Below, one piece after another: positions 8,423 to 16,882 of a stretch of 64,000 nt of DNA. The stretch is from contig UQDE01000002.1 of assembly GCA_900539735.1 (NCBI GenBank), positions 1-64,000 on the forward strand. Reading direction: 5' to 3'. The number at the start of each line of letters is the position of its first letter. Position 1 is the stretch's first letter. This DNA comes from an uncultured Collinsella sp. (GTDB lineage: Bacteria > Actinomycetota > Coriobacteriia > Coriobacteriales > Coriobacteriaceae). The notes under the pieces were generated by a model. The model searched no databases. It worked only from the letters and a program-made list of their open reading frames with translations, and was not told the origin of the DNA. Made by a program: the position numbers and the translations under genes.

Positions 8423-10876
8423 ATGCGTGTTTCTTACGACTGGCTCAAGACCATGATCGATATTCCGGAGGATCCCAAGACCCTTTCGGACGAATATATC
8501 CGTACCGGCACCGAGGTCGAGGCGATCGACACCGTGGGCGAGTCCTTCGACCACGTGGTGACTGCCAAGGTGCTCACCAAGACCCCGCACCCCGATAGCG
8601 ACCATATGTATGTGTGCTCGGTCGACGTGGGTGACAAGAACCTCGACGCCGACGGCAACCCCGCCCCGCTGCAGATCGTCTGCGGCGCGCAGAACTTCGA
8701 GGCCGGCGACCACATCGTCACGGCCATGATTGGCGCTGTCCTGCCCGGCGACGTCAAGATCAAGAAGAGCAAGCTTCGCGGCGTCGTGTCCATGGGCATG
8801 AACTGCTCCGCGCGCGAGCTCGGCCTGGGCGGCGACCACTCCGGCATCATGATCCTGCCCGAGGATACGCCCTGCGGCATGCCGTTTGCCGAGTACGTGG
8901 GCTCGAGCGACACCGTGCTCGACTGCGAGATCACGCCCAACCGTCCCGATTGCCTGTCCATGATCGGCATGGCCCGCGAAACCGGTGCCATCTTCGATCG
9001 CGATTTCCACGTTGAGCTGCCCGCCATCAAGGCCGAGACCGGCCGCGCGACCGATGACGAGCTTTCGGTCGAGATTGCCGACGAGGGCCTGTGCGACCGC
9101 TACGTCGCCCGCATCGTGCGCAACGTGAAGGTCGGCCCGTCGCCCGACTGGATGGTCAAGCGCCTCAACGCCCTGGGCGTGCGTCCGCACAACAACATCG
9201 TCGACATCACCAACTATGTGATGATGCTCACTGGTCAGCCGCTGCACGCCTTTGACCTGGACACCTTTGCCGAGCGCGATGGCCATCGCCGCGTGGTGGT
9301 TCGCGCCGCCCAACAGGACGAGAAGTTTACGACCCTCGACGGCGAGGAGCGCACGCTCGACGCCGGCATGGGCCTCATCACCGACGGCGAGCGTCCCGTG
9401 GCGCTGGCCGGTGTCATGGGCGGCATGGATTCCGAGATCGAGGACGATACCGTTGACGTGATGGTCGAGAGCGCCTGCTTCAACGCCGGCCGCACCTCGC
9501 ACACCAGCCGTGACCTATCGCTGATTTCCGACGCCTCCATCCGCTTTGAGCGCCAGGTCGACGAGACCGGCTGCGTGGACGTCGCCAATGTGACGTGCGC
9601 GCTCATCGAGGAGATCGCCGGCGGCGAGGTCGCCCCCGGCTATGTGGACGTGTTCCCCGCGCCCAAGACCATCGACAGCATTAAGCTGCGCCTGGCCCGC
9701 GTGCACGCCATCTGCGGCGCCGACATCGAGCCCGACTTTATCGAGCGCTCGCTTACCCGCCTGGGCTGCACCGTCGAGCGCGACGGTGAGGACTTTATGG
9801 TCACGCCGCCGAGCTTCCGTCCCGACCTGCCGCGCGAGATCGATCTGATCGAGGAGGTCCTGCGCCTATGGGGCATGGGTCGCGTCACGGCGACCATTCC
9901 GGCTGCCAAGAACCATATCGGCGGTCTGACGCGCGAGCAGAAGCTTACCCGCAAGGTCGGCGAGATCCTGCGCGCCTGCGGCCTCAACGAGACCACGACT
10001 TTTGGCTTTGCCGCCCCGGGCGACCTGGAGAAGATCGGTATGTCCACCGAAGGCCGCGGCTGCCCCGTGGTGCTCATGAACCCGTTGGTCACCGAGCAGA
10101 CCGAGATGCGCCGCTCGTTGCTGCCGGGCTTACTGCAGTCCGTTGCCTATAACGAGGCCCACGGCACGCCCAACGTGCACCTGTACGAGGTCGGCAGTCT
10201 GTTCCACGGTCGCGAGAATGCCAGCCTGCCCAAGGAGACCAAGTCCGTCGCGGGCGTGCTCTCGGGTCAGTGGAGCGAGCAGTCTTGGAACATGAAGTAC
10301 CGCAAGCTGCGTTTCTTCTTTGGCAAGGGCATCGTCGAGGAGCTGCTCGCCCAGCTGCGCATTGAGAAGGTTCGCTTCCGTCCCGTCGAGGGCGAGAGCT
10401 ATGCCTTCCTGCAGCCGGGTCGTGCTGCCGAGGTACTCTCGGGCGGTACCGTGCTGGGCTGGGTTGGCGAGATCCACCCCGAGGCGCGCGAGGCTATGGG
10501 CATTGACGAGGTCGTCGTTGCCTTTGAGCTCGACCTGGACAAGCTGATCAAGGGCGCCCGCAACCAGGAGAACTACCGTGAGTTCTCGCAGTACCCGGCC
10601 GTTGAGCACGACCTTGCTATCGTGGTCGACAACACTGTGACCTGCGAGGATCTTGAGCGCCGCATTACCAGCGCCGGCGGCAAGCTGCTCGAGGGCGTGC
10701 GCCTGTTCGACGTCTACCGCGATCCCATCCGCATCGGAGCGGGCAAGAAGTCCATGGCCTTTGCGCTTACGTATCGCTCCGACGACCATACGCTCACCAG
10801 CGAAGAGGTCGAGAAGGCGCACCAGAAGATCGTCACCAAGGTGTGCAAGGGCGTAAACGGCGAGGTCCGCGGCTAG
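8423..10876 (+). CDS. pheT: Phenylalanyl-tRNA synthetase beta subunit
   Basis: The 817-residue beta subunit partners PheS. In order it shows the B1/tRNA-binding OB domain (about 40-150, SDHMYVCSVDVG), the B3/B4 editing region (PHNNIVDITNYVMMLTGQPLHAFD), the B5 domain (IRFERQVDETG onward), the catalytic-like core, and a C-terminal anticodon-binding FDX-ACB domain (about 720-817, YREFSQYPAVEHDLAIVVD). Length is within the usual 780-820 range. AAAGGAGA at 8407-8414 sets ATG 8423. Confidence 0.95.
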   Translation: MRVSYDWLKTMIDIPEDPKTLSDEYIRTGTEVEAIDTVGESFDHVVTAKVLTKTPHPDSDHMYVCSVDVGDKNLDADGNPAPLQIVCGAQNFEAGDHIVTAMIGAVLPGDVKIKKSKLRGVVSMGMNCSARELGLGGDHSGIMILPEDTPCGMPFAEYVGSSDTVLDCEITPNRPDCLSMIGMARETGAIFDRDFHVELPAIKAETGRATDDELSVEIADEGLCDRYVARIVRNVKVGPSPDWMVKRLNALGVRPHNNIVDITNYVMMLTGQPLHAFDLDTFAERDGHRRVVVRAAQQDEKFTTLDGEERTLDAGMGLITDGERPVALAGVMGGMDSEIEDDTVDVMVESACFNAGRTSHTSRDLSLISDASIRFERQVDETGCVDVANVTCALIEEIAGGEVAPGYVDVFPAPKTIDSIKLRLARVHAICGADIEPDFIERSLTRLGCTVERDGEDFMVTPPSFRPDLPREIDLIEEVLRLWGMGRVTATIPAAKNHIGGLTREQKLTRKVGEILRACGLNETTTFGFAAPGDLEKIGMSTEGRGCPVVLMNPLVTEQTEMRRSLLPGLLQSVAYNEAHGTPNVHLYEVGSLFHGRENASLPKETKSVAGVLSGQWSEQSWNMKYRKLRFFFGKGIVEELLAQLRIEKVRFRPVEGESYAFLQPGRAAEVLSGGTVLGWVGEIHPEAREAMGIDEVVVAFELDLDKLIKGARNQENYREFSQYPAVEHDLAIVVDNTVTCEDLERRITSAGGKLLEGVRLFDVYRDPIRIGAGKKSMAFALTYRSDDHTLTSEEVEKAHQKIVTKVCKGVNGEVRG

Positions 10877-10970
10877 GGCTTGCGCTGGGAGCGTAGGGCC
10901 TGATGGCGGTGGCTGCGGGCTCTGCGTGACCGCGGTGTTCGGAATAAGGCATCGTTGAGCCTTCAGATGT

Positions 10971-10980
10971 TACATATGTA
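10971..10980. promoter_or_regulatory. TACATATGTA palindrome upstream of cbiM
   Basis: A 10-bp perfect palindrome 20 bases before the cbiM -35 box. The bases just before it, CAGATGTTACA (10964-10974), recur as an arm of the inverted repeat at 47198-47212. Function unknown. Confidence 0.25.
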
Positions 10981-11000
10981 TTGCAAAACGGCGTGCTGCT

Positions 11001-11029
11001 TTGTTGGCGGCGCGCCGTTTTGCTATCAT
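11001..11029 (+). promoter_or_regulatory. cbiMQO promoter
   Basis: TTGTTG (11001-11006) and TATCAT (11024-11029) with a 17-base spacer fit a housekeeping-sigma promoter. The spacer and -35 lie in the right arm of a GC-rich hairpin (GCAAAACGGCG...CGCCGTTTTGC, about 10983-11023) that could terminate read-through from pheT. Confidence 0.55.
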
Positions 11030-11040
11030 GGCCCGCGGCG

Positions 11041-11066
11041 TGTTACGAATCAGACGATACGTAACA
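11041..11066. promoter_or_regulatory. Candidate operator of the cobalt/nickel transporter
   Basis: TGTTACG and CGTAACA form a 7-bp inverted repeat with 12 bases between, centred about 25 bases after the -10 box, where a bound repressor would block transcription. The spacing resembles dimeric metal-sensing repressor sites but does not match the NikR consensus I know. The regulator is not in this window. Confidence 0.45.
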
Positions 11067-11125
11067 CTGGAGAATATGGTTCAAACGGTGCCGCGATTCT
11101 GCGCGCCGGCAATCAGGAGGCGTAT

Positions 11126-12211
11126 ATGCACATTCCAGATAACTATCTGTCCCCGCAGACCGATGCCGTCATGGCGGTGGCGATGGTGCCCGTTTGGGTT
11201 CACTGCATCAAGAAGGTGCGTGCCACGCTCGATCGCGAGCATATGGCGTTCCTGGGCATCTGCGCCGCATTCTCCTTCTTGCTCATGATGTTCAACGTGC
11301 CGCTGCCCGGCGGCACCACAGGTCACGCCGTCGGCGGCGCGCTCATCGCGCTGCTGCTGGGCCCCGAGGCCGCGGCTATCGCTGTCTCGGTCGCGCTGGC
11401 GCTGCAGGCGCTGCTATTTGGCGACGGCGGCGTTCTGTCGTTTGGCGCCAACTGCTTTAACATGGCCTTTGTGCTGCCGTTTGTCGCTGCTATCGTGTTT
11501 CGTGCGCTCAACAGCCGTCTGCACGACAAGAGCTGGGGCACCTCGGTTTCTGCCATCGTGAGCGGCTGGGTTGGCCTGTGCCTGGCGGCCCTGTGCGCGG
11601 CGGTCGAGTTCGGTATTCAGCCGATGCTCTTCACCAACGCTTCGGGCGCTCCGCTGTACTGCCCCTTCCCGCTGTCCGTGGCTATTCCGGCCATGTTGAT
11701 CCCGCATATGCTGGTTGCCGGTGTGATCGAGGGCGTGGCGACGGCCGCCATCTACGGTTTCATTAAGAAGACGGCGCCGAGCATTATCGTCGGGCCCGAG
11801 GCCGTCGATGGCCAGCTTGCTGCCGAGGGCGCTGCTGCCAAGAAGACCTCGCTGGTCCCCACGCTCATTTTGGTCGCCGTGCTCGTGGTGGCCACGCCGC
11901 TGGGCTTGCTTGCCACCGGTGACGCCTGGGGTGAGTGGGACGCCGAGGGCGCCGCGACCGCCGTTCAGGAGGCTGGCGACGACAGCCTGCAGGCTTCGGT
12001 CGGCCTCGATACCCCGACCTTTGCCGACGCGCTGCCCACGGGTGATTACCTGCAGGCTTATTCCGAGGAGCAGGGTCTTGGCTTTGCCGGTCAGGCTGCC
12101 ATGTATATCCTGTCCGGCGTGATTGGCGTGGCGGTGCTCACCATCGCATTCCGTCTGATCTCGCTGACGGTCAAGGAAAGCGGTGCTCATGGCAATAGCC
12201 GAGCTGCCTAG
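11126..12211 (+). CDS. cbiM: Cobalt/nickel ECF transporter substrate-binding subunit CbiM with C-terminal PDGLE-like domain
   Basis: S-component of an energy-coupling-factor transporter for Co2+ or Ni2+. The mature N-terminus MHIPDNYLSPQTDAVM keeps the Met1-His2 metal-coordinating start of CbiM/NikM; the usual MHIPDG is MHIPDN here. About seven helices follow (GGTTGHAVGGALIALLLGPEAA, GANCFNMAFVLPF). The C-terminal third (about 245-361) resembles the CbiN/PDGLE accessory region (TPLGLLATGDAWGEW) with a last membrane helix, so CbiM and its accessory are fused. The frame extends to 10955, but AGGAGG at 11115-11120 fixes ATG 11126, which also keeps His at position 2. The gene overlaps cbiQ by 23 bases. 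Confidence 0.9.
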   Translation: MHIPDNYLSPQTDAVMAVAMVPVWVHCIKKVRATLDREHMAFLGICAAFSFLLMMFNVPLPGGTTGHAVGGALIALLLGPEAAAIAVSVALALQALLFGDGGVLSFGANCFNMAFVLPFVAAIVFRALNSRLHDKSWGTSVSAIVSGWVGLCLAALCAAVEFGIQPMLFTNASGAPLYCPFPLSVAIPAMLIPHMLVAGVIEGVATAAIYGFIKKTAPSIIVGPEAVDGQLAAEGAAAKKTSLVPTLILVAVLVVATPLGLLATGDAWGEWDAEGAATAVQEAGDDSLQASVGLDTPTFADALPTGDYLQAYSEEQGLGFAGQAAMYILSGVIGVAVLTIAFRLISLTVKESGAHGNSRAA

Positions 12212-13025
12212 CTGGCTTGCGACCGAGCAGCGTTACGAGCCCGCGGGGGCTCGGCATCGTGTGATGCAAAAGAATGTCCTGCACCTGGCGAGCCTGCTTG
12301 AGCGGGTTCGCCTGGGTGGAGGCGCGCACGAGGGCGGGTCGATGGTCGACCGCGCCCTTTCTTGCGTTTCGGCTCCGGTGCGCCTGGTGGGGATGTTCGT
12401 CTGCGTCCTGTGCGTGTGCCTGACGCAGAGTCCGCTGTACCTGATGCTGATGGCGGCAATCGCGTTGGTGCTGGTCGCGGTGCGCCCCGCACGCGGGCTG
12501 CGTGCGACCTTTGTACCGGCGCTCGGCGCCACGGGGCTTGCCGTGGTTCTGGCACTGCCTGCCCTGCTGCTGGGCGCGTCTGCCACGGGCGCCATGCTCA
12601 AGATCGCGCTCAAGACGTTTATTAATGTGTCGCTGGTGCTGGGTGTTTCGTGGACGCTTACCTGGAGCCGCATGTCGGCGGCGCTCAAAATGCTGCACCT
12701 GCCCGACGAGGTTATCTTTACGTTTGATATGGCACTCAAGCATATCGAGGTGCTGGGACGCACGGCGCACGATCTGTGCGAATCGGTCATGCTGCGCAGC
12801 GTCGGTTCCGCGCCCGCGGGTTTTTCGCGTACCGACTCGCTGGCGGGTATCATGGGCATGACGTTTATCAAGGCGATGGAATGCAGCCGCGCGATGGACG
12901 AGGCCATGCTGTGCCGCGGCTTCGCCGGCGTGTATCCGGTGCCTGCGCGGAGCGGCTTTGGCTGGCGCGATGCGGTTTACGCGGCCGGCGTTGCGTTGCT
13001 CGCCGTGTTGTGCGCGGTACTGTAG
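12189..13025 (+). CDS. cbiQ: ECF transporter transmembrane subunit CbiQ
   Basis: The T-component couples CbiM to the CbiO ATPase. The 278 residues have four to five predicted membrane helices (LVGMFVCVLCVCLTQSPLYL, ALVLVAVRPARG, VLALPALLLGA). The C-terminal coupling motif AMDEAMLCRGF corresponds to the Ala-Arg-Gly signature of EcfT proteins, with Cys in the second position. Translation probably starts at ATG 12189, about nine bases after AAGGAAAG; GTG 12183 is the alternative. The overlap with cbiM suggests translational coupling. Confidence 0.85.
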   Translation: MAIAELPSWLATEQRYEPAGARHRVMQKNVLHLASLLERVRLGGGAHEGGSMVDRALSCVSAPVRLVGMFVCVLCVCLTQSPLYLMLMAAIALVLVAVRPARGLRATFVPALGATGLAVVLALPALLLGASATGAMLKIALKTFINVSLVLGVSWTLTWSRMSAALKMLHLPDEVIFTFDMALKHIEVLGRTAHDLCESVMLRSVGSAPAGFSRTDSLAGIMGMTFIKAMECSRAMDEAMLCRGFAGVYPVPARSGFGWRDAVYAAGVALLAVLCAVL

Positions 13026-13069
13026 TGCGGACGGTCGAACCGTCGATGTGAGTAGGGAAGGGCGACGTT

Positions 13070-13840
13070 TTGGCAAACGATACGAATAACGCGATGGGTG
13101 CGAGCGGTGCTGCCGGCACCGAGGTCACGCCGATCATCGAGTTTCGCGACGTGCTGTTTTCCTATGCGGGTCATACGGTGATCGACGGCATTTCATTGCA
13201 GGTGAACCGTGGGGAGCTCGTTGCTCTGCTCGGTCCCAACGGCTGCGGCAAGACGACGATCATGCGCCTTATCAACGGCCTTGAACTTGTGGACGCGGGT
13301 GCGTATCTGTTTGACGGGCATGCGGTCGATGCGGCATATCTCAAGGATTCCGCGACGGCCCAGCGGTTCCATCAGCGCGTGGGCTTTGTGTTCCAGAATG
13401 CCGATGCGCAGCTCTTTTGCGCCACGGTGGGCGAGGAGGTCGCGTTTGGCCCGGCTCAAATGGGGCTGCCGGCAGACGAGCTCGAGCGTCGCGTCCGCGA
13501 CGCCATGGAGCTGTTCCAGGTTGCCGATCTGGTCGATGCCTCGCCCTATCAGCTTTCGGTCGGGCAAAAGAAGCGCGTGGCGCTGGCTGCCGTCGTGTCG
13601 ATGAACCCGGATATCCTGGTGCTCGACGAGCCTACCAACGGACTTGACGAGGACTCTTGCGACATCGTGGTCAACTTTCTACTGGCCTATGTTGCTGCCG
13701 GTAAGACGGTCTTGATGAGCACGCACCATCAGGATTTGGTACGACGCCTGGGTGCCCGTGCAATCTTTATCGATCGATATCACCATGTGGTCGAGGCGCC
13801 GGTATCGTCGTATGGAACCGAGAGCGGCGTTGTGGAATAG
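13070..13840 (+). CDS. cbiO: ECF transporter ATP-binding subunit CbiO
   Basis: ABC ATPase energising the cobalt/nickel transporter. The 256 residues show Walker A GPNGCGKTT (55-63), Q-loop FQNADAQLF, ABC signature LSVGQKKR (about 162-169), Walker B ILVLDEPTNGLD and switch histidine STHHQD. FQNADAQLF is typical of ECF-type ATPases. The start appears to be TTG 13070, preceded by AGGGAAGG at 13053-13060; the first ~20 residues are polar and not conserved. It is the last gene of cbiMQO. Confidence 0.92.
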   Translation: MANDTNNAMGASGAAGTEVTPIIEFRDVLFSYAGHTVIDGISLQVNRGELVALLGPNGCGKTTIMRLINGLELVDAGAYLFDGHAVDAAYLKDSATAQRFHQRVGFVFQNADAQLFCATVGEEVAFGPAQMGLPADELERRVRDAMELFQVADLVDASPYQLSVGQKKRVALAAVVSMNPDILVLDEPTNGLDEDSCDIVVNFLLAYVAAGKTVLMSTHHQDLVRRLGARAIFIDRYHHVVEAPVSSYGTESGVVE

Positions 13841-13919
13841 TTGCTGCGTGGAGCGTGCGTAGCCGCCCGCGCGGCTTTGCCGTGATGGTATAGTTATCCA
13901 GGTTTTTATGGGGGTGGCT

Positions 13920-14768
13920 ATGCCAAGCTGGAACATTCATATCGCTCAGACGGAGCGTTTGCTGGAGCGCACCGGTGCGCTTGCCAATAGCGTGCGCGAC
14001 CGCAATGCCTTTTTGTTTGGCTGCGTGGTTCCGGATATCTTCGTGGGCTATATGGTCCCTGGCATCGCCGATCCCATCCCGTACCGCATTACGCACTTTG
14101 CAAAGCCCGAGCCTATCCCTAAGCCTCGTGAGCATGAGTTCTGGGATACCTATGTGGCACCGTTGCTTAAAAGTTCGCCCACCGGTGCGCCAGCTGCCGC
14201 GACCTCGATTGTCGAGGAGCGCGAGCGACTCAATCGGGTGCATTATCCCCAACGTTACAAGGACGCCGAGCCGGTCGCCGGTCCCGGTGCTAGCGAGCTT
14301 TCGCTCGCGCCCGATGACGTGGCGCAGTCGCTGCTCGATCTGACGCTGGGCGTTTGGTCGCATCTGGTGGCCGATACCGTATGGAATACGCGTGTGAATC
14401 AGTACCTGGAGGCGCACGGCGGCAAGCCGTGCGAGGAATTCCGCATTAAAAAGCAAGGCGACTTTGACTGGTTTGGCAAGACACTCGGCATCGTTTCGAT
14501 ACCGCGCGCGACCGATCGCCTGTATACTGCGGCGACGCGTTTTGGTCAGTATCCCATCCATAAGGAGTATGTGCTCAAGACCATCGGCGTTATGCACGAG
14601 ATTGTACGCGAAAACCCCGGCGAGTCCGATCATCCGCCGTATCGCCTGCTAACCGAGGAGTTTTTCGATGCAACGTTTACCGAGGTCGTCGAGCTAACTG
14701 AGGAGGGATTTGCCGCCCGCGTCGAATCGCCCGATGTGCCCGCGCTGCCCCTGATCGCTAGCTGCTAG
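13920..14768 (+). CDS. Zinc-dependent phospholipase C-like protein
   Basis: A 282-residue protein resembling the zinc-dependent phospholipase C/S1-P1 fold group. It opens with MPSWNIHIAQTERLLERTG, has FLFGCVVPDIFVGYM, and a later LGVWSHLVADTVWNTRVNQY, whose conserved His and Asp residues are the likely metal ligands. Enzymatic substrate is not known for these cytoplasmic homologues; there is no signal peptide. ATG 13920 follows GGGGTGG directly; ATG 13908 in the same frame would place the start inside that site. It stands alone between cbiO and the converging pyk. Confidence 0.65.
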   Translation: MPSWNIHIAQTERLLERTGALANSVRDRNAFLFGCVVPDIFVGYMVPGIADPIPYRITHFAKPEPIPKPREHEFWDTYVAPLLKSSPTGAPAAATSIVEERERLNRVHYPQRYKDAEPVAGPGASELSLAPDDVAQSLLDLTLGVWSHLVADTVWNTRVNQYLEAHGGKPCEEFRIKKQGDFDWFGKTLGIVSIPRATDRLYTAATRFGQYPIHKEYVLKTIGVMHEIVRENPGESDHPPYRLLTEEFFDATFTEVVELTEEGFAARVESPDVPALPLIASC

Positions 14769-14915
14769 CTGGTCGGCCCGGCAGTGAACAGCTCATCCCA
14801 ATTGACCAACAGCTCCCGCCGCAGGGCGTAAACACGGCAAACGAGCTGCACATTTCATAGCATGCCATAAGCAGCTGGTTGCGTGTCATGCCGTGCAGGA
14901 GGCATCGACGCACAG

Positions 14916-14950
14916 AAAAAGGACCCGGAAGGCAAAGCCTTCCGGGCCCT
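14916..14950 (-). terminator. Terminator of pyk
   Basis: On the minus strand a 13-pair stem with one mismatch (GGACCCGGAAGGC against GCCTTCCGGGCCC, AAA loop) is followed by TTTTT. It lies 31 bases after the pyk stop. The rest of the 14769-14915 gap shows nothing I recognise. Confidence 0.85.
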
Positions 14951-14980
14951 TTGCAATGCAAGTGTGCTTGCAAGTGCGTT

Positions 14981-16441
14981 TTAGCGCACCTGAGCGACGT
15001 AAGCGACGTTGGTCGAGGAGACCTTGTCCTCGAGCTGGACGCTCATGCGGGGATCGCCAGCGGTGGCGACGGTCAGGTCGCCGGCCTCGACGTAGCCGAG
15101 CTCCTTAGCGGTCTCGATCGCCTTGACGATCGTGCCGTTGACGGTGCCCTGGGTAATCTCGGCCTGGTGCGGGATAACGCCCCAGTACATGATCATCTGC
15201 TGGACGGCCCACTCGTGGCGGGAGAACGCGCAGATCGGCATGTTGGGACGGAAGTGCGAGATCAGGCGAGCAGTACGGCCGGTGGTCGTCGGCACGGTGA
15301 TGCACTTGGCGCCAACGGTGGTGGCCATGTTCACAGCGGACATACCCACAACGTTGTTGACAACGCGGGTGCCGTGAGCGTCAGCCGGAACCTCGAGCGG
15401 AGCGTGAGCCGGGAGGTACTTCTCGGTCTCGAGAGCAATGCTGGCCTGCATCTTGACGGCCTCAACCGGGTACTTACCGGCAGCGGACTCGCCGGACAGC
15501 ATGACGGCGTCGGTGCCGTCGTAGATGGCGTTAGCAACGTCGGCAACCTCGGCGCGCGTCGGGCGCGGGTTCTGCTGCATGGAGTCGAGCATCTGCGTAG
15601 CGGTGATGACGGGCTTGTAGGCCGCGTTGCACTTGGCGATGATCTCCTTCTGGATGTGGGGAACGAGCTCGGGCTTGATCTCGATGCCCAGGTCGCCACG
15701 GGCGACCATGATGCCGTCGGATGCCTCGAGGATCTCATCGAAGTTCTCGACGCCCAGGGCGCACTCGATCTTCGGGAAGATCGTCACGTGCTCGCCACCG
15801 TTCTCGCGGCAAAGCTCGCGGATACCGCGGACGGACTCGCCGTCGCGGATGAAGGAAGCGGCGATGTAGTCGATGTTCTCGGTCAGGCCAAAGAGGATGT
15901 CCTGACGATCGCGCTCGGTGATAGCGGGCAGCGAGATGTTGACGTTGGGCATGTTGACGCCCTTGCGCTCGCCGATCAGGCCGTCGTTCTTGACGACGCA
16001 GGTCATGTCCTGGCCGTCGACGGACTCGACCTCGAGGGCAACCAGGCCGTCATCGATCAGGATGAGGGAGCCCTTCTCGACCTCGGAGGGCAGGGCCAGG
16101 TAGTCGAGGGAGATGTGCTCAGCGGTGCCGTGGAAATCCTCGGACGTGGGCTGAGCGGTGACGACGATCTTGTCGCCGGTCTTGACGGCAACCTTCTTGC
16201 CGTCGACCAGAAGGCCGGTGCGGACCTCGGGGCCCTTGGTGTCGAGCAGGATGCCGACGGGCATACCGAGCTCCTTGGAAATACGACGGACGCGCTCGAT
16301 GCGACCGTGGTGCTCGTCGTAGGAGCCGTGCGAGAAGTTAAAACGGGCGACGTTCATGCCCGCCTTGATCATCTCGCGGATGGTCTCGTCGCTATCGCAG
16401 GCGGGACCCATGGTGCATACAATCTTAGTGCGCTTGTACAT
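14981..16441 (-). CDS. pyk: Pyruvate kinase
   Basis: Glycolytic enzyme transferring phosphate from phosphoenolpyruvate to ADP. The 486 residues run from MYKRTKIVCTMGPACD, through ARFNFSHGSYDEH and LLDTKGPEVRTG (active-site motifs of the A domain), the B domain, and the signature IFPKIECALGVENFDEIL with IMVARGDLG, to the C-terminal regulatory domain. MLSGESAAGKYPVEAV is diagnostic. The length matches short bacterial PK without the extra PEP-utiliser domain. ATG 16441 has GGAGGT upstream on the minus strand. Confidence 0.96.
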   Translation of the reverse strand: MYKRTKIVCTMGPACDSDETIREMIKAGMNVARFNFSHGSYDEHHGRIERVRRISKELGMPVGILLDTKGPEVRTGLLVDGKKVAVKTGDKIVVTAQPTSEDFHGTAEHISLDYLALPSEVEKGSLILIDDGLVALEVESVDGQDMTCVVKNDGLIGERKGVNMPNVNISLPAITERDRQDILFGLTENIDYIAASFIRDGESVRGIRELCRENGGEHVTIFPKIECALGVENFDEILEASDGIMVARGDLGIEIKPELVPHIQKEIIAKCNAAYKPVITATQMLDSMQQNPRPTRAEVADVANAIYDGTDAVMLSGESAAGKYPVEAVKMQASIALETEKYLPAHAPLEVPADAHGTRVVNNVVGMSAVNMATTVGAKCITVPTTTGRTARLISHFRPNMPICAFSRHEWAVQQMIMYWGVIPHQAEITQGTVNGTIVKAIETAKELGYVEAGDLTVATAGDPRMSVQLEDKVSSTNVAYVAQVR

Positions 16442-16504
16442 TCAGACCTCCATCTGACATCGTCTTGCGCTGATAGATAAACCATAAGAAATAAAACTGA
16501 GTTG

Positions 16505-16510
16505 ATTATA
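16505..16510 (-). promoter_or_regulatory. Likely pyk -10 box
   Basis: A perfect TATAAT on the minus strand, about 65 bases before the pyk start. No convincing -35 at 17 bases; TTGGGG lies 19 bases upstream. The surrounding 16480-16560 is AT-rich, unlike the rest of the window. Confidence 0.5.
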
Positions 16511-16734
16511 ACGAAATGGCGACCGAATACCCCAAAAAATCGACCGTATGCCGAATTAGAAGTTCATTTTTTGCGGAAAAACGGTATATGCAAAAACTTT
16601 ACCAACCGTTCTAACCGCTGCTATCTGGGCGATATTTCAATTTGATGATGCGCCAAAGAAAAAACGTTTTATCAATGTTGAGCATCACACGGCCTGCACC
16701 GTTGCTTATGGACCATATTTCCAAATGGATTGTT

Positions 16735-16764
16735 TTGGCTAGACGCGTTGCTTTGGGGTACCAT
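16735..16764 (+). promoter_or_regulatory. Promoter of the P-type ATPase
   Basis: TTGGCT (16735-16740) and TACCAT (16759-16764), spacer 18. It would start transcription near 16771, just before the structured leader. Confidence 0.45.
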
Positions 16765-16770
16765 AGCTCC

Positions 16771-16882
16771 ACTATCAACTGCCGCTCAGCACGGCAGCCT
16801 TGATGAGCCCTTGCCCTTCTCCTGGGAATTATGATCGGGCATCAATCTGCTGAGTGGCCCGAATCCCAGGAGGGGACTCTAT
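16771..16882 (+). ncRNA. Structured leader of the P-type ATPase (candidate riboregulator)
   Basis: Two hairpins are visible. P1 pairs CTGCCG (16779-16784) with CGGCAG (16792-16797) around a seven-base loop CTCAGCA. P2 pairs CCTGGGA (16821-16827) with TCCCAGG (16864-16870) and CGGGC (16836-16840) with GCCCG (16857-16861), around a 16-base loop containing TGCTGAG (16848-16854). The two loops are complementary over all seven bases, allowing a kissing interaction. The 3' arm of P2 overlaps the first bases of the AGGAGGGG ribosome site (16868-16875). A competing helix, TTGATG (16800-16805) with CATCAA (16840-16845), would break P2. It does not match the yybP-ykoY manganese riboswitch as I know it. 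Regulation is inferred. Confidence 0.5.

Noticed and set aside
10877..11125. Cobalamin riboswitch before cbiM
   Set aside because: No B12-box (GCCACTG-like) sequence; an inverted-repeat operator explains the region better.
14879..16480. 533-codon plus-strand frame opposite pyruvate kinase
   Set aside because: Low-complexity Asp/Gly/Leu-Val product antisense to an unmistakable pyruvate kinase.
16771..16882. yybP-ykoY manganese riboswitch before the P-type ATPase
   Set aside because: I do not see that family's conserved internal-loop sequences; the structure found is different.
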